This document shows, piece by piece, positions 19,245-26,560 of a stretch of DNA of 44,223 nucleotides. The stretch's first letter is position 1. Each line of letters starts with the position of its first letter. The translations under genes were made by a program, and so were the position numbers. The notes beneath the pieces are model-generated. The model did not search any database. It had not been told where the DNA came from and worked only from the letters and a program-made list of their open reading frames with translations. This DNA comes from Lachnospiraceae bacterium (GTDB lineage Bacteria; Bacillota; Clostridia; Lachnospirales; Lachnospiraceae), in contig JAFYGB010000018.1 in NCBI GenBank assembly GCA_017543445.1, positions 1 through 44,223 of the forward strand. Direction: 5' to 3'.

Positions 19245-19804
19245 TCATTTTCCTCCAAATTCTGTTCGGCTCCCGACGCGGGACGCCGCATATAGTAAAA
19301 TCGGTACAGTTTTTCCTCTTTATCGTCGCTGTCCCGATACATCCGAACTTCTTTCAGCAGGAAGCCCGCCTGCTCCGCTACTTTCTGCGACGGTGCATTT
19401 TCCTGCAAGATGTTCGCGATCAATGCCTCTTCCTCAAAGTGTTCGAAGAAATACGGCACAAAGGCACGAACTGCTTCCGCCGCATAGCCCCGGTTTCTCA
19501 CATTGGCCCCGATAAAATATGTGATCCCGACCTGCTTCAGGTCTTCATAATAGGAGCATCCGACCGAGCCGACCACCTCTTGTTCATCCTTCGTTTCGAT
19601 TGTATAGGCCAGGAATGCTCCTCGCGGATCATCCTGTTCGGACAGCCGGATCGCCTTCTCGATCCACTCATCCATCCAGGTGCCGCAATCGGCGTCAAAC
19701 CCGATGCTCTCCGCCAGACTTCCGTCTGCAGCCATCCGCACGAACGCAGCCGCGTCCGTCCGCCTCAGATCCCGGATCACCAGTCTCTCCGTTTCCAGCC
19801 TCAT
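19223..19804 (-). CDS. GNAT family N-acetyltransferase, RimJ/RimL type
   Basis: The 193-aa protein begins MRLETERLVIRDLRRTD, the usual opening of RimJ/RimL-like acetyltransferases, and keeps the fold: VVGSVGCSYY (beta 4), ITYFIGANVRNRGYAAEAVRAF (acetyl-CoA pyrophosphate loop, here RNRGYA), then LIANILQENAPSQKVAEQAGF. It would acetylate an amine using acetyl-CoA; the substrate is unknown. The frame continues upstream to 19984, but that part is the antisense-free remnant of the decayed gene next door; AGGAGG just before ATG 19804 fixes the start. It overlaps the serine hydrolase gene by 22 bases, so the two are co-translated. Confidence 0.9.
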   Translation of the reverse strand: MRLETERLVIRDLRRTDAAAFVRMAADGSLAESIGFDADCGTWMDEWIEKAIRLSEQDDPRGAFLAYTIETKDEQEVVGSVGCSYYEDLKQVGITYFIGANVRNRGYAAEAVRAFVPYFFEHFEEEALIANILQENAPSQKVAEQAGFLLKEVRMYRDSDDKEEKLYRFYYMRRPASGAEQNLEENEWIKKQS

Positions 19805-20060
19805 ACGCTCCTCCTGTCCATGAATTACGCCAAGCCAGTTGCTTTGATCGCTCCCGCGCTTCCATCCGCACCTGATCCACTTCATCACTGAGGAGTTTTG
19901 CGAATTTCTCCATGTGTTTCTCGTAGATATCCGGCGTATTCGTCGCGATCTTCTCCGACGTATGATCCAGAAGCGACGCCACATATGGGATACTCTCCTC
20001 CCAGCAGCTCTTATCCTTCGTCAAAACGCCCAGTTCCTTGTATAGCTCGTTTTCATTCAT
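19695..20060 (-). pseudogene. Decayed HEAT-repeat-like gene
   Basis: From ATG 20060 the frame reads MNENELYKELGVLTKD, WEESIPYVASLLDHTS, then EKIATNTPDIYEKHMEKFAKLL, DQVRMEA and, after about base 19855, turns into sequence without repeat character that runs through the start of the GNAT gene to a stop at 19695. From memory of clostridial HEAT-repeat proteins, the first 34 residues are an N-terminus and the next 34 belong to a later repeat, so an in-frame internal deletion and loss of the 3' end are likely. This reading depends on that recollection; a real 121-aa protein is the alternative. Confidence 0.4.
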
Positions 20061-20115
20061 GATATTAGCTCCCGGCCGATGCATTCTTACTCGATCAGCC
20101 GGATATTTAACGAAA

Positions 20116-20141
20116 CGGGCCGGCATTTGACTACCGGCCCG
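20116..20141 (-). terminator. Terminator after the CD3324-like gene
   Basis: CGGGCCGG (20116-20123) and CCGGCCCG (20134-20141) form a perfect 8-bp stem with a ten-base loop; TTTCGTTAAAT follows on the minus strand. It lies 13 bases beyond the stop at 20154. Confidence 0.75.
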
Positions 20142-20153
20142 GTCCACTTTGCA

Positions 20154-20441
20154 TCAGCAAACTTCTTTTATCGACGCGACGGCTCTCTGCTCGCGAAGGA
20201 TCCTTTGAATGCTCTTTTCGGACAATGCATAGAGCAAAGCCAGTTCCTGCGGCCTCGTTCCTGCCAGAAAATCCTCAAAGATCCTCTCATTTCGCTCACG
20301 AAAGAACTCCCGCGAATCCGTGCCGCTGCCCCACTCCCGCTTCTCAACACACGGAATATAGATCAGCCGCACGTTCACATATTGCTGAATCTTCTTCAAT
20401 AATTCTTCGGGCAGAATATCCTCTGCCTTGATATAGCTCAT
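20154..20441 (-). CDS. CD3324-like small helix-turn-helix protein
   Basis: This 95-aa protein matches the CD3324 family pattern: MSYIKAEDILPEELLKKIQQYV, a YIP motif, REWGSGTDSREFFRERNERI, and a C-terminal helix-turn-helix ELALLYALSEKSIQRIL. It probably binds DNA as a small regulator; the target is unknown. The frame extends six codons further, but GGAGG at about 20448-20452 points to ATG 20441. Two tandem promoters and a palindromic operator lie upstream (20567-20687), with a 9-codon frame in the leader. Confidence 0.8.
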   Translation of the reverse strand: MSYIKAEDILPEELLKKIQQYVNVRLIYIPCVEKREWGSGTDSREFFRERNERIFEDFLAGTRPQELALLYALSEKSIQRILREQRAVASIKEVC

Positions 20442-20509
20442 ATTCTTCCTCCTAATCAATCATTCCTTAGGATTCATCTGAGCTCATGTTCAATGTATTT
20501 AAGCCCAGA

Positions 20510-20539
20510 CTACTGAGCAATAACGATCGTTCCAGTCAT
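20510..20539 (-). other. Nine-codon leader frame with strong ribosome site
   Basis: On the minus strand GGAGG (20549-20553) precedes ATG 20539 by nine bases; the frame MTGTIVIAQ ends at TAG (20510-20512). It is either a tiny leader peptide for the CD3324-like gene 70 bases downstream or the stub of a lost gene. It is far too short to support by composition. Confidence 0.3.
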
Positions 20540-20566
20540 AAAAACTAACCTCCATAAAACTTTCAG

Positions 20567-20605
20567 ACTACCAAGTAGTATACCCCCTCCACACACATCC
20601 GACAA
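20567..20605 (-). promoter_or_regulatory. Downstream promoter with inverted-repeat operator
   Basis: TTGTCG (20600-20605), 17 bases, TATACT (20577-20582) on the minus strand. The inverted repeat ACTAC-CAA-GTAGT (20567-20579) overlaps the -10 box, a usual repressor position. The spacer is G-rich and ends in GGGGG. Confidence 0.6.
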
Positions 20606-20658
20606 CTTCAAAAACGATTATACACAAACACGCGCCAAGGCACACCACCTACCCCACC

Positions 20659-20687
20659 ATCATAGCACACTCCCCACCCCCCGTCAA
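20659..20687 (-). promoter_or_regulatory. Upstream promoter of the CD3324-like gene region
   Basis: TTGACG (20682-20687), 17 bases, TATGAT (20659-20664) on the minus strand, 82 bases upstream of the second promoter. Its spacer is also very G-rich. Confidence 0.6.
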
Positions 20688-20862
20688 CACAGACCGGATG
20701 TCTTGCTTCCTCCTCTTGCTTTTCTCTCCTCCTCCCCACGCACTACGTCCGGCAGTCTCCCCCCACTCGCTGAATGCCGTCGCAGCGTTCGCCTCCTATC
20801 CCGCCCTGCAGTATGTATGGCTGAAGCGGTACGCCACAAATAGTGTCGCACTACATGTGGCG

Positions 20863-21104
20863 GGTTTCGGGTGTGGAACTCGGACGATGTCGGCATGTGA
20901 GTTTGCTGTAGAAAAACACTGCGAGAGAGATCCCGAATATGGGGCAAAGTCGGCCTCCGAGGCCGATCTTTGAGCTAGCTGAGGTCGTTTTCATCGGAAA
21001 ACGGCCGAAGTCGAAGCGGTACCCATAAATTCGGGAGCGATACGAGCAGATTGTTTTTCACAGCAAATGAACTGACCGCAGAGTCCGAGCTCCACACCGA
21101 AACC
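20863..21104. repeat. 242-bp imperfect palindrome (MITE-like or structured element)
   Basis: The left part (20863-20960) and the reverse complement of the right part (21005-21104) align along their whole length around a centre near 20984. Matching blocks are GGTTTCGGGTGTGGAACTCGG against TCCGAGCTCCACACCGAAACC (each with small changes), TTTGCTGTAGAAAAACA (20902-) against TTGTTTTTCACAGCAAA (to 21067), and TCCCGAATATGGGG (20931-20944) against CCCATAAATTCGGGA (21022-21035). I estimate about 70 percent pairing by eye. No open frame of interest lies in it. The stretch 20688-20862 shows nothing I can name. Confidence 0.6.
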
Positions 21105-21115
21105 GTAATATAACA

Positions 21116-21140
21116 AGCGGCACGTTTGTGGCGTGCCGCT
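21116..21140 (-). terminator. Probable terminator after the ABC exporter
   Basis: AGCGGCACG (21116-21124) and CGTGCCGCT (21132-21140) form a perfect 9-bp stem, followed on the minus strand by TGTTATATT, a weak T tract. It lies 21 bases after the stop at 21162. Confidence 0.55.
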
Positions 21141-21161
21141 GGGGATATGTATAGATGTAGT

Positions 21162-24100
21162 TTATTCGGTACGAAGTGCGACTACCGGATCCTTCTTTGC
21201 CGCGCTTCTCGACGGGATGATACCCGAGATCAACGTGAGCAGGACACTGATGGTGATCAGCACCAAAGCTACCGGGATCGGCAGGATCGCCGACAGGTTA
21301 TGAAGTCCGGTCAGGTTATGCAGGATGATATTGATCGGGATGCACATCAGGTAGGTGACTACTACGCCGAGCAGGCCTGCGGTGAAACCGATGATCATGG
21401 TCTCTGCATTGAACATGTGCGATACATTACGCTTCGAAGCACCGATCGCACGCAGGATACCGATCTCCTTCGTTCTCTCCTGTACGGAGATCAGGGTGAT
21501 GACACCGATCATGATGGAAGAAACCACCAGGGAGATCGCTACGAATGCGATGAGCACGTAGGTGATCGCATTGATGATCGTAGTGATGGAGGACATCAGG
21601 AGGCCAATGATATCGGTATATTCGATCTGGGAGCCTTCGTCCGCCGCCTCGTTGTAAGCGTCGATCGCCTCTTTGATGATGTCCTTATTTGCGAAGCTGG
21701 AAGCGTACAGGTTGATGCCGAACGGATCGTCCAGATCCACACAGCCCAGTACGATCAGGTTTGCATCGTAATTGGAACGAGAGAATTCAAGCAGTTCATA
21801 GTACTCAGCAAGCTGTTCGTCGGTATAAGTCTCCATCTCCTGAAGGAAGAGTGCTGAGAGCTGCTCCTCGTCCAAAGTACCCATCTGCGCCTCGACCTGA
21901 GCCGCATATGCCGACTTCACCTGCTCCTGCAGGGTCTGTGAAAGCATCGCGTAGATCTCTTCGTCGCTCATTGCGGAAACGTACTCATTGACGTCCGCCT
22001 GGCTCATACCGGTCTGCGATACGATGCCCTGGGTGATCAGGCGGTTAATGTCCTCACGCGTCATCGCGCCGAGCGCCTGTTCGATACTCTGCTGCAGAAC
22101 TTCTTCCGGAGGAATGGATTTGATCTTTACGTAGAGTTTTGCAAGTTCCTTCTTAGAGAGAATGCTGACGTTCTTCTTGAACGTTTCTGCCTTCTGCTCG
22201 TCGGTCATCTTACCGGTCGAATCCTTGAATGCAAGACCTGTGAAGATATCCACGGAAGGATCTGCCTTCTGTGCGGCGATCGCCTCGGATTCTGCGTTCT
22301 TCTCGATGACATATTCTGTCAGCAGATGTGTGTATGCGATCGCACCGGTCAGCATGTTCGAAACTGCGTCCTCTGCGGGGCGGATGATACCAACCACCTT
22401 CAGCGGGATCGCATTGTCATAGAGGTACTTCAGACCTGCATCGGTATCACGAAGGTCGGTATACAGACCGGTCGTCTCATCTTTCCGATAGCAATCGGCA
22501 TTCAGGATCATGCGGAACTCTGTCTCGCAGATATCCTCGTAACTCCATTTGACCTGCTTCTTTTCAACTGTCGTATTGTTGATGGCGGCATCCATGATGT
22601 CGTCGATCTCTTTTTCAGAGACCAGACCGAGTGCATACAGTGCCATATCGCCGATCTCGTTATTCTCATCCAGGACCAGCACGACTTCATTATAAGCGGT
22701 CGGCCAGTTTCCATAGATCAGGTCGTATTGCTTATCCAGCAGTTCTGTGCGGATCTCGCCGTTCATGCCCGGAACCATCTCCTGCCAGATGTTCATGTAC
22801 GTGTTGCTTCCCATGCCGTAAGTTGCACTGGAAGATGTAAACATCGAAGGAGAAAGAAGGCTGCTGCTACTGCTGCTTCCCTCATCGTCGCCGCCGAGCA
22901 TATTGCCGAGCATCTTACTCATGGACTTCATGAAGATGCGGCTCATCAGTTCCTGCACATCGGAGTGGATGATGGTTCCGTCCACGCTCTTTGTATAGAT
23001 CAGCGGGCTTAAGTTGTAGGTATACTGAACGGCACTCAACGCATCATGCAGGCCGCTCGTGCTGTTCGGGTTACTTCGCTCCTCTTCCAGATACTTCTTA
23101 AAGGAACGGAGGTCGTTGGTCTTATCCTGGAGGGTACTCATCGTATTGACCAGATCGTACATGGCCGGCTTCTGATAAACCGCATCGTGATCGTGGTCTT
23201 TGTTACCCTTTACCAGGTTGATATAGGTCTCAAGCAGGCTTCCGAAATCGACGTTCTGCGCTTGCAGCGTCAACGGATAACTGGACAATGTGTCCTCCTG
23301 CACGTAGTCGATGTAAGTCGTCATACCATGCGATACCGAGAAGATCAACGCGATACCGATGATACCGATGCTGCCCGCGAACGAAGTCAGAATGGTTCTT
23401 CCCTTCTTCGTGAACAGGTTCTTCAGGGACAGGCCGAACGAAGTCGCGAACGACATGGACGGCAGCTTTTTCTTGCTCTGCTTCTCCTTCTTCTCCGCAT
23501 CTTCCTTACGAAGTTTCTCGATCTCTTCGTCGGTCAGCGGGTTGGAGTCGCCGGTGATCTCACCGTCGAGCATCTTTATGATACGGGTGGAATACTTCTC
23601 CGCGATATCCGGGTTATGCGTTACCATAATGATCAGGCGATCCTTCGAGATCTCCTTCAGGATCTCCATGACCTGGAGGCTGGTCTCGGTATCGAGCGCA
23701 CCCGTCGGCTCATCCGCCAGGATGATGTCGGGATCATTGACCAAGGCTCGCGCGATCGCAACACGCTGCATCTGGCCGCCGCTCATCTCGCCGGGCAGCT
23801 TCTTCAGCTGCGTCGCCAGGCCTACGGCCTCGAGCGCTTTCTTCGCGCGCTCCCTGCGCTCCGCCTTCGAAACGCCGGACAATGTCAGCGCGAGCTCGAC
23901 ATTCTGCAGCACGGTCTGGTGCGGGATCAGATTATAACTCTGGAACACGAAACCGATGGAATGGTTGCGGTAACCGTCCCAGTCACGGTCCTTAAACGCC
24001 GTGGTCGATGTTCCGCCGATGACTAGGTCGCCCTGGGTGTATTTATCCAGGCCGCCGATGATGTTCAGCATCGTTGTCTTACCACAGCCGGAAGGGCCCA

Positions 24101-24209
24101 AAATGGAAACAAAATCGGCATTTCGGAAATTCAGGCTGATACCCTTCAACGCATGAACGGTACCATCGCCCGCGGGATAATCCTTGACGATATTCTTCAG
24201 TTCTAACAT
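21162..24209 (-). CDS. ABC exporter, ATPase fused to FtsX/MacB-type permease
   Basis: The 1015-aa protein joins an ATPase and a permease of the type VII (MacB/LolCDE-like) ABC group. ATPase, residues 1-225: Walker A GPSGCGKTT (38-46), signature MSGGQMQRV (142-150), Walker B ILADEPTGALD (163-172), H-loop MVTHNPD. After a lysine/glutamate-rich linker comes the first membrane helix near 270-295, a very large outside domain (about 300-850, helical and acidic, with a serine run GSSSSSSLL), then three helices to the C-terminus with the FtsX segment VQERTKEIGILRAIGASKRNV. One chain has all parts, so a homodimer can act as exporter of a peptide, lipid or antimicrobial; the substrate is unknown. The marR gene is 36 bases upstream in the same transcript. 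Confidence 0.9.
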   Translation of the reverse strand: MLELKNIVKDYPAGDGTVHALKGISLNFRNADFVSILGPSGCGKTTMLNIIGGLDKYTQGDLVIGGTSTTAFKDRDWDGYRNHSIGFVFQSYNLIPHQTVLQNVELALTLSGVSKAERRERAKKALEAVGLATQLKKLPGEMSGGQMQRVAIARALVNDPDIILADEPTGALDTETSLQVMEILKEISKDRLIIMVTHNPDIAEKYSTRIIKMLDGEITGDSNPLTDEEIEKLRKEDAEKKEKQSKKKLPSMSFATSFGLSLKNLFTKKGRTILTSFAGSIGIIGIALIFSVSHGMTTYIDYVQEDTLSSYPLTLQAQNVDFGSLLETYINLVKGNKDHDHDAVYQKPAMYDLVNTMSTLQDKTNDLRSFKKYLEEERSNPNSTSGLHDALSAVQYTYNLSPLIYTKSVDGTIIHSDVQELMSRIFMKSMSKMLGNMLGGDDEGSSSSSSLLSPSMFTSSSATYGMGSNTYMNIWQEMVPGMNGEIRTELLDKQYDLIYGNWPTAYNEVVLVLDENNEIGDMALYALGLVSEKEIDDIMDAAINNTTVEKKQVKWSYEDICETEFRMILNADCYRKDETTGLYTDLRDTDAGLKYLYDNAIPLKVVGIIRPAEDAVSNMLTGAIAYTHLLTEYVIEKNAESEAIAAQKADPSVDIFTGLAFKDSTGKMTDEQKAETFKKNVSILSKKELAKLYVKIKSIPPEEVLQQSIEQALGAMTREDINRLITQGIVSQTGMSQADVNEYVSAMSDEEIYAMLSQTLQEQVKSAYAAQVEAQMGTLDEEQLSALFLQEMETYTDEQLAEYYELLEFSRSNYDANLIVLGCVDLDDPFGINLYASSFANKDIIKEAIDAYNEAADEGSQIEYTDIIGLLMSSITTIINAITYVLIAFVAISLVVSSIMIGVITLISVQERTKEIGILRAIGASKRNVSHMFNAETMIIGFTAGLLGVVVTYLMCIPINIILHNLTGLHNLSAILPIPVALVLITISVLLTLISGIIPSRSAAKKDPVVALRTE

Positions 24210-24245
24210 GTACTCATCCTCTTTCAGTATACTTTTACAGGCAGG

Positions 24246-24692
24246 TCAGCGGCTCATCCGATCGATGTTATCGAAGATCACATCGAAGAAGCCTTCCAAC
24301 TGATCCTTCTCCTGATCGGTAAGGCCCTGCTTCGCCCGGTCAATGAATTCACTCTGCATCTGCAAAATACGCCCCGTCAGCTTCTTTGCTTTCTCTGTCA
24401 GAGTCAGTCGGACCTTACGCCGGTCACCGGAGACCGACTCTCGAACGAGATATCCCATCTCGACCAGTTCATCCACGGACATCGAAACCAGTCCGGGCTT
24501 CATCCACAGACATCTGCAGATATCTTTCGCCGTGTTCGTCTCCGGGTTCTCTTCGAGGAACTGAAGCATATTCAGTTGATGAACTTTCAAGTGCACTTCA
24601 TCGCACAAAGGACTCATCGCATGGTTATATGCGGCGGTCAGATTATTTACAAACATCGCACCTCTGCGACGATACTTGATGATATCAGCCAA
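24246..24692 (-). CDS. MarR family transcriptional regulator
   Basis: The 148-aa protein has the MarR winged-helix core: helix-turn-helix NTAKDICRCLWMKPGLVSMSVDELVEMGYLVRE (seen as AKDICRCLWMKPGLVSMSV) and the wing SGDRRKVRLTLTEKAKKL. It starts with TTG at 24692: AAAGGAGG ends seven bases before it and there is no ATG in position. A palindrome GTTCAA-TT-TTGAAC at 24717-24730 covers the expected transcription start, so it probably represses itself and the exporter gene that follows. Confidence 0.9.
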   Translation of the reverse strand: MADIIKYRRRGAMFVNNLTAAYNHAMSPLCDEVHLKVHQLNMLQFLEENPETNTAKDICRCLWMKPGLVSMSVDELVEMGYLVRESVSGDRRKVRLTLTEKAKKLTGRILQMQSEFIDRAKQGLTDQEKDQLEGFFDVIFDNIDRMSR

Positions 24693-24716
24693 TGGAATAC
24701 CTCCTTTCTTGAATTG

Positions 24717-24730
24717 TTCAATTTTGAACT
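24717..24730. promoter_or_regulatory. Probable MarR operator
   Basis: Perfect inverted repeat GTTCAA-TT-TTGAAC directly downstream of the -10 box of the marR-exporter promoter. Binding here would block transcription start. A flanking TTGAATTG half-like sequence extends the symmetry partly. Confidence 0.6.
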
Positions 24731-24737
24731 ATTTGGT

Positions 24738-24766
24738 ATCATAGCACCGAAGAAGGTCCGTGTCAA
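24738..24766 (-). promoter_or_regulatory. Sigma-A promoter of the marR-exporter operon
   Basis: TTGACA (24761-24766), 17 bases, TATGAT (24738-24743) on the minus strand, about 45 bases before the TTG start of marR. Confidence 0.85.
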
Positions 24767-24815
24767 TTACGAAATTCTTACATTTTTCTAAACATTTGAA
24801 ACAATTGATCAAAAA

Positions 24816-24849
24816 GACCCGGCGCGGCAGTTTCCTGCCGGACCGGGTC
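24816..24849 (-). terminator. Terminator of tyrS
   Basis: Outer arms GACCCGG (24816-24822) and CCGGGTC (24843-24849) with an inner CGGCAG/CTGCCG stem; TTTTTGATC follows on the minus strand. It lies 23 bases beyond the tyrS stop. Confidence 0.85.
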
Positions 24850-24872
24850 CTTCGTTTGCTATATGTATGCCA

Positions 24873-26093
24873 TTACAGGCTGACTCTGCAGAAATTCTTC
24901 TTTCCGCGCTTGAATACCTTACCTTCGCCGGCGAAGTCATCCTTCGTGAACTTGAGGTCGGTTGCCGCGATCTTCTCGCCGTCCACGGATACACCGCCCT
25001 GCTCGATCGCACGACGTCCTTCGGAACGAGAAGGAACCAGACCGCTCTTAACGAGCACTGCCTGAATATCGATCACGCCATCCGTGAAATCCTCGTCCGA
25101 AAGCGCAAAGGAAGGCATGTTGGCTGCATTGCCACCGGTGAACAGCGCACGCGCTGCTTCCTGTGCCTTTACCGCCTCTTCCTCGCCATGTACAAGCTTC
25201 GTCAGTTCGAACGCCAGGATCTCCTTCGCCTTGTTGAGCTGGCTGCCCTCCCAAGTGCTCATCGTCTCGATCTCCTCGAGCGGAAGGAAGGTCAGCATGC
25301 GGATGCACTTCAGCACATCCTGATCCTCGACGTTTCTCCAGTACTGGTAGAACTCGAACGGCGAAGTCTTCTCGGCATCAAGCCATACCGCGCCCTTCTC
25401 GGTCTTACCCATCTTCTTACCCTCGGAATTCAGGAGCAGCGTGATGGTCATCGCACTCGCGTCCTCACCGAGCTTACGGCGAATGAGTTCTGTACCGCCG
25501 AGCATGTTGCTCCACTGGTCGTCACCGCCGAACTGCAGGTTACAGCCGTAATCCTGGAACAGCTTGTAGAAATCGTAGCTCTGCATGATCATGTAGTTGA
25601 ACTCCAGGAAGGTCAGGCCGCGCTCCATGCGCTGCTTGTAGCACTCCGCCGTCAGCATACGATTGACTGAAAAATGCAGCCCCACCTCGCGGAGCAGTTC
25701 CACGTAGTTGAGATCCAGCAGCCAGTCCGCGTTGTTAACGATCAGCGCCTTACCGTCCGAGAAATCGATAAACCGCGCCATCTGCTTTTTGAAGCATTCG
25801 ATGTTGTGGTCGATCTGCTCCTTCGTCAACATCTTACGCATGTCGGTCTTACCCGACGGGTCACCGATCATACCGGTGCCGCCACCCAGCAGGGCGATAG
25901 GCTTATTGCCCGCCATCTGCAGACGCTTCATCAAACACAGCGCCATGAAATGTCCCACGTGCAAGCTGTCCGCAGTGGGATCAAAGCCGATGTAGAACGT
26001 TGCTTTCCCGTTATTCACGAGATCGCGGATGCGCTCTTCATCAGTAACCTGGGCGATCAGCCCACGTGCCTTCAGTTCTTCATAAATCTTCAT
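24873..26093 (-). CDS. tyrS: Tyrosyl-tRNA synthetase
   Basis: The 406-aa class I synthetase charges tRNA-Tyr. It shows [15 protein letters not shown] (HIGH motif at 45-48), [13 protein letters not shown], the [11 protein letters not shown] tyrosine-site segment and KMGKT, the KMSKS variant of the TyrRS group. The C-terminal S4 RNA-binding domain is present ([18 protein letters not shown]). The frame reaches to 26147, but AAAGGAGG is seven bases before ATG 26093. Expression is set by a tyrosine T-box leader. Confidence 0.97.
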   Translation of the reverse strand: MKIYEELKARGLIAQVTDEERIRDLVNNGKATFYIGFDPTADSLHVGHFMALCLMKRLQMAGNKPIALLGGGTGMIGDPSGKTDMRKMLTKEQIDHNIECFKKQMARFIDFSDGKALIVNNADWLLDLNYVELLREVGLHFSVNRMLTAECYKQRMERGLTFLEFNYMIMQSYDFYKLFQDYGCNLQFGGDDQWSNMLGGTELIRRKLGEDASAMTITLLLNSEGKKMGKTEKGAVWLDAEKTSPFEFYQYWRNVEDQDVLKCIRMLTFLPLEEIETMSTWEGSQLNKAKEILAFELTKLVHGEEEAVKAQEAARALFTGGNAANMPSFALSDEDFTDGVIDIQAVLVKSGLVPSRSEGRRAIEQGGVSVDGEKIAATDLKFTKDDFAGEGKVFKRGKKNFCRVSL

Positions 26094-26144
26094 CTTTTTA
26101 CCTCCTTTGGCTTTTGTCCTTACGCTTGCCGCGTGGATTTTTTG

Positions 26145-26436
26145 CAAAAAAATAACGCCCTTTCGTAAAAGGACGATCTCGATCGTGTTACCACCTTTCT
26201 TCGCAAAAAGCTCACACTTTCTGCCTCAGCGGGTACTTTCATACCCCGGCACATTAACGCATGCATGCGGCGCAGCCTACTGGATCCCTCGTTCGGTGCG
26301 CGGCTATAGGATGTATTCGGTCCCATCGTGAATGCGCCTCTCATCAACCGGCAGCTTTCTGTATCCCGTATCGGAACTTACTTCTTCCTAATCATCGCCT
26401 TTCGACTATGTGAGGTCTGCTTTACAAACCTTCTTG
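26145..26436 (-). promoter_or_regulatory. Tyrosine T-box leader of tyrS
   Basis: On the minus strand the leader holds a stem I with the apical CAGAAAGCTGCCGGTTGATG region, a specifier loop GAATACATCC whose TAC codon (26313-26315) reads tyrosine, and the T-box AAGGTGGTAACACG (26184-26197). The TGGT in it can pair with the ACCA end of uncharged tRNA-Tyr. The terminator is CGTCCTTT-TACG-AAAGGGCG (26156-26175) followed by TTATTTTTTTG. Uncharged tRNA-Tyr is expected to favour the antiterminator and raise tyrS expression. Confidence 0.92.
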
Positions 26437-26442
26437 TGAGAG

Positions 26443-26471
26443 ATTATAACCGCCTTCGATCCCCTTGTCAA
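26443..26471 (-). promoter_or_regulatory. Consensus sigma-A promoter of tyrS
   Basis: TTGACA (26466-26471), exactly 17 bases, TATAAT (26443-26448) on the minus strand: a perfect consensus promoter, with transcription start near 26436. Confidence 0.92.
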
Positions 26472-26515
26472 GCGGTTCCTCCCGATTTCCGCAAAAAAGT
26501 CGCATCCACGCAGAA

Positions 26516-26554
26516 CGGGCCCTACCGCAAGATCTCTCCTGCCGGTAAGGCCCG
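26516..26554 (-). terminator. Long hairpin after glgB
   Basis: Twelve-base arms 26516-26527 and 26543-26554 (CGGGCCCTACCG with CGGTAAGGCCCG, pairing throughout with one G-T) lie just beyond the glgB stop at 26561. The base run after it on the minus strand is TTCTGCG, not a clear T tract; a T6 stretch comes about 18 bases later. Termination is likely but weakly supported. Confidence 0.5.
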
Positions 26555-26560
26555 AACGAT

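Noticed and set aside
20698-20973. A 91-codon plus-strand frame in the region between the small regulator and the exporter
   Set aside because: Low-complexity start, no ribosome site, and it runs into the palindromic element; no protein features.
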